Below are positions 35,377 to 44,295 of a stretch of DNA of 64,000 bases, piece after piece; the first letter of the stretch is position 1, and each line of letters begins with the position of its first letter. A model generated the notes under the pieces. The model saw only the letters and a program-made list of their open reading frames with translations, had not been told where the DNA came from and searched no databases. The position numbers were made by a program, and so were the translations under genes. The stretch is from Lachnospiraceae bacterium (GTDB lineage: Bacteria; Bacillota; Clostridia; Lachnospirales; Lachnospiraceae). Where the stretch lies: positions 1-64,000 of the forward strand of contig JAFRXH010000098.1 of assembly GCA_017437785.1 (NCBI GenBank), written 5' to 3'.

Positions 35377-36543
35377 TCAGGATCCTATGATCTCATCAAA
35401 CGCCTGCTGGTTCTTCTTCTGGTACTCTTCCATAAAGCTCCGTGCATTGTCACAGAGTTCCTTAGCTTTCTCATCACTCTCAAGAAGCTCTATGATTGCA
35501 TCGGCAAAGGCTTCATCATCGTCTGTGACCTTTGCTATGGGAAGATCCGATCTGAGACCGCGGACGCCTATACTGTGCGATACCAACGGCTTGGTATAGC
35601 TGAGTGCCTCTATTGTCTTTATATTTAAACCTGTACCATGGCGCACCGGATTGATCACCACCCTGGCATTACGGTAGGTCTCACCCACATCGTCCACTAT
35701 ACCCAGCTTCTCGTAATCGTCGCTGTCGGGGATATGTTTGCATATCGTCCCGGCTATCTGGAAATTGTAGTCAACACCTTTCTTTTTAAGAAAAGGAAGT
35801 ATATCCTGTGTAAAATGCTTTATGCCGTCCCTGTTAACGACATAAAAACTGCCTATAAAAAGGATGTTCTTATTGGGCGCGACAGCCGCCTCTTTAAGGG
35901 GCATGTTCTCACCTATTGTACATACTTTGGTGGACTGCGGCACTATAGTCCGGAAAAAGTCCGCTTCCTCTTCCTGTATCGCTACCACCCAGTCGGCACG
36001 TGACAGTCCCTTTGCCTCTTCTTCCTTTGTGAGGGCAAATTCATAATTCTTATATCCTACGGCTTCGTACATCTGACGCTTGAAAGTAAATGCATTGTGT
36101 GTATCGATCACTTTTACCACACCTTCCGGCACGGAAAGAAGCGGCCTGGAGTTAAATATGTACTCGATCCAGACCACATCGTATTTATGTTCTTTAAAGA
36201 ATTCCGTCATAAAGCCGTCTATGGCGGGATCCATCTTCTCATCTATTGAAAAATACTTGAACAGCCCCGGGATATGAAGTATCTCCAGCACCTTACGCAC
36301 CTTGCGTTTGCAGAATACGCCAAAGGAGCGCTTTTTGTTTTCTACGGTATAGAAATGGTCTTCGCCTATCCACTCACGGGTCTTCGCCACATCCTCGTTC
36401 GAATATGTATGCAGGTACAGAAAATCTACCGTACACCCCGCTTCTTTAGCCAGATTGATCAGATTGTAGACCCTTTTGCGGTTTCCCCGCTCTATGGGTA
36501 TCACCACTGTCTCGGATATGAATAAGATCCTCTTGCCCGCCAT
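35377..36543 (-). CDS. Glycosyltransferase, GT-B fold (group 1 family)
   Basis: A 388-residue glycosyltransferase. The N-terminal domain has PIERGNRKRVYNLINLAKEAG and the C-terminal one NILFIGSFYVVNRDGIKHF and PVRHGTGLNIKTIEALSYTKPLVSHSIG, the glycine-rich and ExxGxxxxE-like region that binds the sugar nucleotide. It may transfer a sugar to a surface glycan or lipid carrier. The next gene encodes an SGNH esterase. Confidence 0.87.
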   Translation of the reverse strand: MAGKRILFISETVVIPIERGNRKRVYNLINLAKEAGCTVDFLYLHTYSNEDVAKTREWIGEDHFYTVENKKRSFGVFCKRKVRKVLEILHIPGLFKYFSIDEKMDPAIDGFMTEFFKEHKYDVVWIEYIFNSRPLLSVPEGVVKVIDTHNAFTFKRQMYEAVGYKNYEFALTKEEEAKGLSRADWVVAIQEEEADFFRTIVPQSTKVCTIGENMPLKEAAVAPNKNILFIGSFYVVNRDGIKHFTQDILPFLKKKGVDYNFQIAGTICKHIPDSDDYEKLGIVDDVGETYRNARVVINPVRHGTGLNIKTIEALSYTKPLVSHSIGVRGLRSDLPIAKVTDDDEAFADAIIELLESDEKAKELCDNARSFMEEYQKKNQQAFDEIIGS

Positions 36544-36580
36544 ATAGCGCCTTCATCCCTTCATCCAAAAATACCCATAT

Positions 36581-36608
36581 ATTATAACACATTATCGGGG
36601 ATTTATAA
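36581..36608 (-). promoter_or_regulatory. Probable promoter of the glycosyltransferase/SGNH unit
   Basis: Minus strand TTATAA, 16-bp spacer, TATAAT (36586-36581). The perfect palindrome GGGATTTATAAATCCC (36598-36613) overlaps the -35 region and could be an operator. Confidence 0.45.
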
Positions 36609-36639
36609 ATCCCTTATCATCCTCTTGACTAAACGGGTC

Positions 36640-39027
36640 TTACTCCGCTTGAAGAAACCATATTTCCTCACCGTCCATACTCATCCACTGATATAAATTG
36701 CCTTCCTGATCGGTATAGAACTGCACTTCATAAGTTTCCTCTTTGTATAGATCTTCTACATAGAACCCGTCCGGATCATCAAATGTCATTATCATGCTGT
36801 ACTCATCTTCCCTCTCCAGTGTAAAGCTGCTCGATTTCGAAGCCGTGGGATAATCCGTTGATAAAAATATCGTGCCGCTGCCATCTCCGTATAAGGTCAT
36901 TTTTAAGGTTATCCCTTCGGCAGTGATGGGCACAAGCCTGTCAGATTGCGCATGATAAGCCTCCCACCTTGTTATCCTGTTATCATACTCAATGATCACA
37001 GGCTCAAGCTCATATTTAGCGATCACATCTTCCTTACCGGCCTCTTCATTATCCTTACTGAAATCCTGCGCGGCACACCTCTTTTCATATTCTTCCCTGT
37101 CCGCTACCGTAAGCAGAGAATAATACCGTCTGCTGTTACGCATACCGTCATAGGCGGCTTCGATCTGATCTTTAGCTTTGCAATCCGGTGTATAACATAT
37201 GAGGATAAGATTCCCGTCTTTTTTATCAAGAAAAGCTTTTTCGTCGAACGTTGTCAGGTTATCGGGTAAAAACACCGAACTGACAGGACAATTGTGAAAA
37301 GCAGCCTCACCAAGGATAGTCAGGCTGTCCGGAAGTCTTACAAACTGCAGATCGGCGCAATCGGAGAAAGCATTCTCAGCTATCACACTGCATCCTTCCG
37401 GTATCACCACCCTTGTTAATCCGCTCATTTCAAATGCCGATCCGCCTATGGTTTCCAGGCCTTCATACAGATCTATACTCTTTAAGGATCTGCAGCCGCA
37501 AAATGCATGATCCCCTATATTTTTAAGTCCCTGTGGCAGAACGATCTCTTTAAGGGTCGAACAGGACAAAAATGCAGAATCTCCGATGCTCTTTACTCCC
37601 TCCGGCAAAACGACTCTCTTTAAATTCCTGCAGCCTTTAAATAACTCTTCTGTTATAGTATCCGTGCTGCCCAGTAATGTTACTTCTTCCAGATCAAAAC
37701 AATTTCCCAATATACCCAGCTCTGTTACGGCATTTGCGGGTATAGTCAGTCTCTTTAAGCCGCTTCCACTAAAGGCATAAGAACCGATGCTTTCAAGACT
37801 CTCCGGTAATCTGACTGTTGAAAAAAGCATGCAATCCTCAAAAGCTCTGTCACCTATTGTTTTTAATCCGTCCGGCAGATCGATACTGCTTAGATACCTG
37901 CACCCGGAAAAAGCACACTCCCCTATACTTACAACATCACCGAACAAGAAAACTTTTTCAAGCCCCCTGCACTTCTCAAAAGCAGCAGAGCCGATGGAAA
38001 CCTTATTGCCGTGGATCGTCACGCTTCTGATCGTATCACAGCCTGCAAATGCCCCATCCGAAATACCGCAGTCATTAAGTATCAGCTTCGTCCGGTCCGG
38101 GAAATTTACCGGCGTAGCGCATACATCTTTAGCATTCTGTGTTCCGTTTATTTCAAATATCTTTAATGACGGACATCCCTGAAATGAAGAAGCACTTACG
38201 TCACTTAAGCTTGTCGTATAAGTAATCTGCTCAAGTTCTTTATAAGTGTTAAAGGAATCGCCGCTGATCCTTTTCACCGTTTCCGGAATGACAACCGAAA
38301 GGACTCCGCTTTTTTTCTTTGATGAAGTATTGCCGAAATCATTCAAGGCGACAATATCCACGCCTTCCACACGGGACGGGATCACGATCTCTGTTTTATA
38401 TCCGTTATAAGCAGTGATCTCTATACCGTCATCTGCAGCCGTCATCTCCCATTCATTTATGATATATCCCCTGTTTGCAAATACTGTCAGCAGAACGATC
38501 CCGGCGGCTGCACATATCACGTCCGTGATCCGCGCTATCATAAGCCTCGTCTCTGATCCGTCTTCAGACTTATGCGCATTAGCCCATTCCGGTTTTTCCG
38601 TATAATAAGTCTTTAGAATATCCTCTGTATCTTCCTTCTTACGCTCGCTTATACCCACCTCGATCTCTTTGGTGTATTCGGGTACTATGCTTTCTCCCAC
38701 ACCTTTATACAGGATCAGTTTTGCGCCGTTAAAGGTATAGCTGTATTCTTCGGCGTTATACTTTTTCCCGCGGTAGACAAAATGATCCCTGCACAGCTTA
38801 AATATGCTGATGTAGTGTAAAAGGATCGTCAGCATCAAAAAAATAAAGAAGGCTCCCAAATATACCAGAGCTGTCTTTTTCGGTATATATGCATTCATGA
38901 ATATTTTTTTATATGCATGAACAGCTGTCATGATCAGATTAAAGACTGCACCTGCCAGGCATAAAAACTTCTTTATTCTGATATCCTTTAATCTGCAGTA
39001 AATGCGTACAGTATATAATTCATCCAT
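36640..39027 (-). CDS. Membrane-anchored BspA-type leucine-rich repeat protein
   Basis: A 795-residue protein. Two helices near the N-terminus (about 20-40 and 52-75) enclose a short loop; a third (about 167-185, ICAAAGIVLLTVFA) follows a cytoplasmic segment of about 90 residues. Outside it, about 12 LRR_5 repeats run from about 235 to 560 with the pattern IGDSAFxxCxxLKxIxLPxGL, and a C-terminal beta domain (about 640-795) ends the protein. There is no cleavable signal or sortase motif, so it is held by internal helices. LRR_5 proteins often bind surfaces or other proteins. Confidence 0.85.
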   Translation of the reverse strand: MDELYTVRIYCRLKDIRIKKFLCLAGAVFNLIMTAVHAYKKIFMNAYIPKKTALVYLGAFFIFLMLTILLHYISIFKLCRDHFVYRGKKYNAEEYSYTFNGAKLILYKGVGESIVPEYTKEIEVGISERKKEDTEDILKTYYTEKPEWANAHKSEDGSETRLMIARITDVICAAAGIVLLTVFANRGYIINEWEMTAADDGIEITAYNGYKTEIVIPSRVEGVDIVALNDFGNTSSKKKSGVLSVVIPETVKRISGDSFNTYKELEQITYTTSLSDVSASSFQGCPSLKIFEINGTQNAKDVCATPVNFPDRTKLILNDCGISDGAFAGCDTIRSVTIHGNKVSIGSAAFEKCRGLEKVFLFGDVVSIGECAFSGCRYLSSIDLPDGLKTIGDRAFEDCMLFSTVRLPESLESIGSYAFSGSGLKRLTIPANAVTELGILGNCFDLEEVTLLGSTDTITEELFKGCRNLKRVVLPEGVKSIGDSAFLSCSTLKEIVLPQGLKNIGDHAFCGCRSLKSIDLYEGLETIGGSAFEMSGLTRVVIPEGCSVIAENAFSDCADLQFVRLPDSLTILGEAAFHNCPVSSVFLPDNLTTFDEKAFLDKKDGNLILICYTPDCKAKDQIEAAYDGMRNSRRYYSLLTVADREEYEKRCAAQDFSKDNEEAGKEDVIAKYELEPVIIEYDNRITRWEAYHAQSDRLVPITAEGITLKMTLYGDGSGTIFLSTDYPTASKSSSFTLEREDEYSMIMTFDDPDGFYVEDLYKEETYEVQFYTDQEGNLYQWMSMDGEEIWFLQAE

Positions 39028-39067
39028 TATCGGTCCTTATCGTCCTTTCGGCGGCTTAGCGTTATAA

Positions 39068-39097
39068 AAGGCCGCCTCATGTTTACAGGACGGCCTT
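39068..39097 (-). terminator. Terminator after the glycan operon
   Basis: AAGGCCG (39068-39074) pairs with CGGCCTT (39091-39097); on the minus strand TTTTATAA follows the stem. It lies 11 bases past the radical SAM gene stop. Confidence 0.6.
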
Positions 39098-39107
39098 ATG
39101 TATGTTC

Positions 39108-40031
39108 TTATGCTTTTGGTTTGCCTTTGATCATCCTTCTTAATGTATTCTTTGTATTCTCCTTGAACACTTCCATTTTGTATTCGGAAAGAGGCTTGGC
39201 TTCATGACAGTGTCTGCAGAGCAGATCTTCATCTCCCACGCCGTCAGACTGCATGCGCTTACGGAAAGCCTGCTTCTTTTCACCTTCAGCTATCTCTTCA
39301 TAGCTTTGTGTATTAAGATTTCCGATGATATTATCAAGTCCCCAGTCCATAGGACATATCAGTACCGATCCGTCCGGAAGCAGATAGTTCACATCCAGCG
39401 CATGACCGTGACACTTTGAACAAGCCAGCTTACCCATCTTGGGTTTGTCAACTGTTATTGTCACGCCTTCCTTATCTTCAAGGTTTCCGGCCCTGTCGTA
39501 TATCTCACGCAGCACCGGTACATCCGGTATCTTCTTCATCATTTCAGCGATCTGCGGATGGAAATCCCCATGAACGGAAACCGTAGTGATGGGAAACTTC
39601 TTACTGATATGGTCCTCGATAACAGCATTAAGCTTATCCAGATATTCCGCGTTCACGGGTATCTTTGCATTCATATCTTTATCCGCCACATGCAGAACAA
39701 AGTAATGTATCTTCATTTCCCTCAGCTTCCTGTAATCATCCATGGACATACCTACCAAAGTAGTATACATATCCACATCATGACCTTTCTTAAATGCATA
39801 CTCGACCATATCGATGCACCGGTCATTAAGGAATGGCTCGCACATGCCCGAAAACAGGATATTTACATCCACAGGGATCTTGTCTATGAACTTTTTATAG
39901 TTTTCAAGAGTCATCACCGTCTCACGTTTCGGATCATCTTTATAATATCTGCTGAGAGTATGTTTCTGCGGGCAGTATCTGCAGTCTACCCTGCATCCCA
40001 TTCTTACTGTTATCTCCATTTTTCTTGGCAT
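39108..40031 (-). CDS. Radical SAM protein with SPASM-like C-terminal cluster region
   Basis: A 307-residue iron-sulfur enzyme. The radical SAM cluster is C13-x3-C17-x2-C20 (MGCRVDCRYC), followed by the GMCEPFLN segment that corresponds to the GGEP strand. The C-terminal part has more cysteines (LACSKCHG, VLICPMDWG, DLLCRHCHEA), typical of SPASM or twitch auxiliary clusters. Such enzymes modify peptides, sugars or other small molecules by radical chemistry. It is the last gene of the glycan operon, 47 bases after the acyltransferase, so a sugar or polyol substrate is plausible but unproven. Confidence 0.85.
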   Translation of the reverse strand: MPRKMEITVRMGCRVDCRYCPQKHTLSRYYKDDPKRETVMTLENYKKFIDKIPVDVNILFSGMCEPFLNDRCIDMVEYAFKKGHDVDMYTTLVGMSMDDYRKLREMKIHYFVLHVADKDMNAKIPVNAEYLDKLNAVIEDHISKKFPITTVSVHGDFHPQIAEMMKKIPDVPVLREIYDRAGNLEDKEGVTITVDKPKMGKLACSKCHGHALDVNYLLPDGSVLICPMDWGLDNIIGNLNTQSYEEIAEGEKKQAFRKRMQSDGVGDEDLLCRHCHEAKPLSEYKMEVFKENTKNTLRRMIKGKPKA

Positions 40032-40078
40032 GGTTGTATTCCTCCTGTTATGTGTAGATAAGATCCTTCGCCGGAATG

Positions 40079-41209
40079 TTAAACTTTCCCGGGGCGTTTT
40101 GGGATCATATTTTTAATATGTCTGCCTAATACCGAAATACCTACAGGCAGAGCTATACCTGCCGCAAGATAAAATATCAGTGAATAATACGGCAGCTGCG
40201 GCGGCGTGTAATAATACCACAGATCAGATTTGTATGCAGCCATATCAAAATCAAGGAAGTGCCCCGTATACTTTGCAAACAATGCATATACGGTCTTTAC
40301 TGCCATAAATCCCATGAACTGGTGTATCATTATCGAATAGCTGTTATCCGCTATCGCATTGACTGTTTTATCCTTTCCAAGCCCCCATTCAAGCCATTTG
40401 CATATGCGCAGCCAGAATGCTATACCCAGCGTTCCCGTTATAAAAGGTACCACAGGGCCTTCCGGAAAATCTTCACACCAGGATATGACATATATCGGAA
40501 TCCTGTGGAATACGAAGAGCATTCCCATCTGTATCAATGCGATGAGCCCGAAGTATATTATGTTGGGCAGCCTGTCATACCTTTCCACCGCACGTTTGTA
40601 ATATGCACCCATGGCATAGAAAGCAAAGAAATATGCAAAGCGCGGGATCATTAACCACCAGCCCTTATGATAACCCATGTTTGCAAGCTGTAATCCTGCG
40701 ATACCCACGATGAGCGGCGGCAGGAATACAAGAGTCTCCGGAAGATGCAGCTTAAGTTTTTTAAGCAGCAGTCTGTAAAACATATAAGCTGCTTCCGCCA
40801 TAAAGAGCGGTACCACAAACCAGCCCGCCAGATTGAATCCAAACTGATGCCCGTCATATAAAGGAGCCAGCAGGAGATTCTTAAGCGTAAGTTCACCGCC
40901 TATGGAAAAACCGAAATGCTTAAGTCCCATCACCAGCAGGCCGTATACGAGATTCCATATATACAAAGGGATAAGCAGGCGTTTTGTTTTTTTCCACAGG
41001 AATTTAAGCGGTTCCTCCCCGGATGAATCTTTATAAAAATATCCCGAAGCAAAGATAAGTATCGCAAGATGCGTTCCCATATACGGGATCCATTCATAAA
41101 AAAGATCCAGTGCTCCGTCCTGACAATGCCCGCTGACGATCTGTATCATCGCGATCGCATAGAGGAGCTTAAAGCGATGATCCGTTGATCTGTCCTTATT
41201 ATCAGACAT
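40079..41209 (-). CDS. Acyltransferase 3 family membrane protein
   Basis: A 376-residue protein with about ten membrane helices and the family start KLLYAIAMIQIVSGHCQDG, where the His is thought to be catalytic. Family members O-acetylate sugars of surface glycans using acetyl-CoA. It overlaps the preceding gene by 8 bases within the glycan operon. Confidence 0.88.
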   Translation of the reverse strand: MSDNKDRSTDHRFKLLYAIAMIQIVSGHCQDGALDLFYEWIPYMGTHLAILIFASGYFYKDSSGEEPLKFLWKKTKRLLIPLYIWNLVYGLLVMGLKHFGFSIGGELTLKNLLLAPLYDGHQFGFNLAGWFVVPLFMAEAAYMFYRLLLKKLKLHLPETLVFLPPLIVGIAGLQLANMGYHKGWWLMIPRFAYFFAFYAMGAYYKRAVERYDRLPNIIYFGLIALIQMGMLFVFHRIPIYVISWCEDFPEGPVVPFITGTLGIAFWLRICKWLEWGLGKDKTVNAIADNSYSIMIHQFMGFMAVKTVYALFAKYTGHFLDFDMAAYKSDLWYYYTPPQLPYYSLIFYLAAGIALPVGISVLGRHIKNMIPKRPGKV

Positions 41210-43109
41210 CGCTGCTCCTTTCTATCACCGCACTGTCGATGCGGATATCATCTACGGTATAATTCTGCATATTAAACTCCACATGGTAAGTATTTTCAGG
41301 CACTGCAATACTGTATATCTTTTCATCACCGGCCTGTGATACACAGTTTATGTCAAGCTGCTCTGCTCCGAAATCCGCGGTAGCCGATACATCGAGACGG
41401 TCGAGCCCTTCTCCCGTAATGCGCAGTTCATAACTGCCTGTATAGAAAGTCATGTTGGGGCCGCTCGTTGAAGAACCGTTATGGAGTATCCAGGATCCGT
41501 CTATACTCTCTCCTTCGTTAAGATAGTCCTCATCATCCAGATCATAATTATGATCACTCAACGCACAGAGCATATCCTCACGACTGTCAAAACCATATGC
41601 GACATACGCATCATTCCTGTATGCCACATCATCTTCAGTAAGATACTCGACCAGCGGGCACAGGGTTTCTTCCTCAGCACTCAGTAATATAAATATCTTC
41701 CCGTCAGGTTTCTTATCGTAATGTGATACAGGCTGAAGCCACACATAAAGCTCCTCAACATCAACCTTACCGTCCACATAATCATCCCAGTTAAACATTT
41801 CAAAACGGCCTTCCGAAAGCTCCGTCATGATATTTCCGTTCCAGTAGGAAGCATAGCCGTACTGATATCCCTGCGATACCAGTGAATCCGACAGCTGCTT
41901 AAGCGGGGTAGTCAGATCGCTGCGCCACAGCCCCGGATATCTGCCGCAGCCTGCGATCAATACTGCCGCACATACCGCTACCGGGATAACGGAAGTACTG
42001 AATATCTTAAACTTTTTTTGACCGTCCAAAGCATGCTTAAGCGCAAATGCCGCCAGCGGCGCTGCGAATACGATCACCGGAAGCGCGTAGCGGTCTTCGT
42101 AATACATATCCGTAAACAGGTAAAGCAAAAAATATACCGCTGTTATCATAACGGCAGCACCTGCTACAAATATCTCTTTTACATCTTTTTCCTTACGATG
42201 GGACAGACTCACAAAATAAAGTATGATACCTCCCGCTATCGCAAAGGCCGCCGCATTCTTTATGAGCGCCGCAGAGAATACCCCCTCCTGAGTATAGCCG
42301 TATTCATGCATGATACCCATTATCAGTGTCTGTGCTTTTTCGAAAGAAAAATCCGTGAAGTTTATATTATCCCAGCTGTTAAAATGATAGCTTTTTGAGA
42401 GAACGAATTTGTTTATGGCAAATCCGATCGCGCCTCCGGCAAATGATATAAGAGCTCCCGGATAGACAAGCTTTCCCTGCACGATGCTCTGCCATATACA
42501 TAATAAAAGCAGCGGAAGGAAACAGATGATGATCTGTCTGGGACCGCCCAGTCCTGCGGCAATGCAAAGAAGCAATAGCAGTGCCGTCAGTATATAAGCT
42601 TTGCTTTGCTTCCCTGTCTTTGATATATGAAGTATAAGAGCCAGTGTGGTAAAACTGATGGCCACATGAGGGATATAATAAAGTCCGTATAAGATTATGT
42701 ATGCATAATCGGCAGAGAACGGCAGAAACAATAATGCCCCCGCATAAGGGAAATACTTCTTTACTCCCGCCTGTACGCATAAGTAATAAAAGCTCGCTCC
42801 GTATACCGCAAACAGCGCCAGACCCGAAAGAAGGCGTGAGAGCCGGTAGCTTTTAGTCAGCATCAGAAAGAAACTGAAGAATATCTGATTGTTCAATACG
42901 CGTATCTCTGTCGAATACTTCCAGCTCTTTGTAATAATACCGTGTTCTTTTGCAAGTATATCAGAAAGGACCATCTCGCTGGACATATCCGCATCCAGCA
43001 GCCTCTCAACCCTTAACAGATAGAACAATACCCAGCCTCCTGCCATTGCGATAAAAAACAGCCATGGCATCACATCCCTTAATTGTATCTTTTTCTTTTC
43101 AGACTTCAT
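41202..43109 (-). CDS. Large membrane protein, probable GT-C type glycosyltransferase
   Basis: A 635-residue protein with about 11 membrane helices and a C-terminal extracellular region (about 420-635). The first outer loop holds acidic residues (RLLDADMSSEM), the usual position of the catalytic acids in GT-C enzymes that use lipid-phosphate sugars. The C-terminal part ends in a beta-rich segment. I cannot name the family. It overlaps the nucleotidyltransferase gene by 11 bases and the acyltransferase gene by 8, so it is made with them. A role in adding a sugar outside the membrane fits the GT2 enzyme encoded upstream. Confidence 0.6.
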   Translation of the reverse strand: MKSEKKKIQLRDVMPWLFFIAMAGGWVLFYLLRVERLLDADMSSEMVLSDILAKEHGIITKSWKYSTEIRVLNNQIFFSFFLMLTKSYRLSRLLSGLALFAVYGASFYYLCVQAGVKKYFPYAGALLFLPFSADYAYIILYGLYYIPHVAISFTTLALILHISKTGKQSKAYILTALLLLLCIAAGLGGPRQIIICFLPLLLLCIWQSIVQGKLVYPGALISFAGGAIGFAINKFVLSKSYHFNSWDNINFTDFSFEKAQTLIMGIMHEYGYTQEGVFSAALIKNAAAFAIAGGIILYFVSLSHRKEKDVKEIFVAGAAVMITAVYFLLYLFTDMYYEDRYALPVIVFAAPLAAFALKHALDGQKKFKIFSTSVIPVAVCAAVLIAGCGRYPGLWRSDLTTPLKQLSDSLVSQGYQYGYASYWNGNIMTELSEGRFEMFNWDDYVDGKVDVEELYVWLQPVSHYDKKPDGKIFILLSAEEETLCPLVEYLTEDDVAYRNDAYVAYGFDSREDMLCALSDHNYDLDDEDYLNEGESIDGSWILHNGSSTSGPNMTFYTGSYELRITGEGLDRLDVSATADFGAEQLDINCVSQAGDEKIYSIAVPENTYHVEFNMQNYTVDDIRIDSAVIERSSDV

Positions 43110-43842
43110 CTTCCTTTAAAAATGCCTCCAGCTCCTTCGGTGTTCCCAGAACATGCACCTGCGCAGGCGGCACATCCGAAATATAGATCTCGCCGCCCTT
43201 TGATAAAAGGAAATCATATAAAGGCGCAACGTATTTTTCTCCGTTTACACTATGGCCGCTTTCTTTATAATATTCGTCGTAAAGCTCTTTATATAAAGCG
43301 CAGCTCTTGAAATAATAAGCTCCCAGCGTACAGTGATCGGATATCCTCTGCTTTTCCTTTATCTCTGCGACTCTGCCCTTATCATCAAGGCGGACAAAAC
43401 TCCAGTGATCTCCCTGTGCTTTAAAGCAGGGAATAAAACCGTCTCCCTTAAGCTCTGCGCTGTTCATGCACATGGGCTCGACATAAGTATCTATGTTGTA
43501 TATGAGCAGTGCATGTGAAGGATCCCAGTATTTTTCCGCCAGCATGGCGGTGGTAGCCTGACCGTCGGTAAGGTGATCCAGTATGATCACCTTGGGATCC
43601 CTGATGTTTAACAGTTCACACTTACTGCGGATAAACTGTTCCACATCTGCAGTTTCATCCTGCATGGCAAGGAAGATAAAACGATCTGCGCTGTCACGAT
43701 AGCCTTCAAGGCTTATCAGTGACCACTCAAACAATGTCTTTCCTTTGGCTTCTATCATGTATTTGGGGACGGTATAGCCGGCCTCCCTGAAACGGGAGCC
43801 CAGGCCGCCCATGGTTATGACTATATCAAGTTTTGTTTCCAT
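43099..43842 (-). CDS. Sugar/polyol-phosphate nucleotidyltransferase
   Basis: About 247 residues with the nucleotidyltransferase signature MGGLGSRFREAGYTVPKYMIEAKGKTLFEWSL: the G-x-G-S/T-R and PK motifs, and an IYNID metal-binding region. It would activate a phosphorylated sugar or alcohol as an NDP derivative. ATG 43842 is chosen because GAAGGAG precedes it; the in-frame start at 43875 lacks one. Its neighbours upstream are an HAD phosphatase and a kinase-like protein, which together form an activation set. Confidence 0.82.
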   Translation of the reverse strand: METKLDIVITMGGLGSRFREAGYTVPKYMIEAKGKTLFEWSLISLEGYRDSADRFIFLAMQDETADVEQFIRSKCELLNIRDPKVIILDHLTDGQATTAMLAEKYWDPSHALLIYNIDTYVEPMCMNSAELKGDGFIPCFKAQGDHWSFVRLDDKGRVAEIKEKQRISDHCTLGAYYFKSCALYKELYDEYYKESGHSVNGEKYVAPLYDFLLSKGGEIYISDVPPAQVHVLGTPKELEAFLKEDEV

Positions 43843-43881
43843 ATTTTCTCCTTCAGAAGCCCCCGCTCCGCTCATGCGCCT

Positions 43882-44295
43882 TCATTGGGAAGACTTTTGA
43901 TTATCTTTGCAGCGGGAGTTTGCACAGATCTCCTCAAGTTCTTCCGGGGTTTTATTTAAGAATTCATCGGGACGTACGGTGCGGTCATCGACATAAAAGC
44001 CTTTCTTTCCGGGCCACACTTTTCCGTATACTATCTCATCGTAAGGGATATCCCATTTCTTAAGCCACTCGGAAAGCACTGCTGCCGTGTACTTGTTGAT
44101 AAGTCCCAGATTCCCGTTATAGCTGTTCATATTACGGGAAGTATAGAGGATTATCTTTGCCCCGTTGTCCTTGTAATAACGGATCTTTTCCACTATCTCG
44201 GGATATGGCACCAGATCCTCATAGCGCTCGTCTTTAGATTTAATGGGACATATCGTCCCGTCTATATCAAATACGAAGGAATAATCCTCAAACAT
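43882..44295 (-). CDS. HAD-superfamily phosphatase (capsule biosynthesis type)
   Basis: A 137-residue minimal HAD protein. Motif I is FDIDGTI (nucleophile Asp and acid Asp), motif II ILYTSRN, and motif IV FYVDDRTV. It lacks a cap domain, as in small phosphatases of capsule and heptose pathways. It overlaps the kinase-like gene by 8 bases. A role in removing one phosphate from a bisphosphorylated intermediate is inferred from the neighbours. Confidence 0.8.
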   Translation of the reverse strand: MFEDYSFVFDIDGTICPIKSKDERYEDLVPYPEIVEKIRYYKDNGAKIILYTSRNMNSYNGNLGLINKYTAAVLSEWLKKWDIPYDEIVYGKVWPGKKGFYVDDRTVRPDEFLNKTPEELEEICANSRCKDNQKSSQ

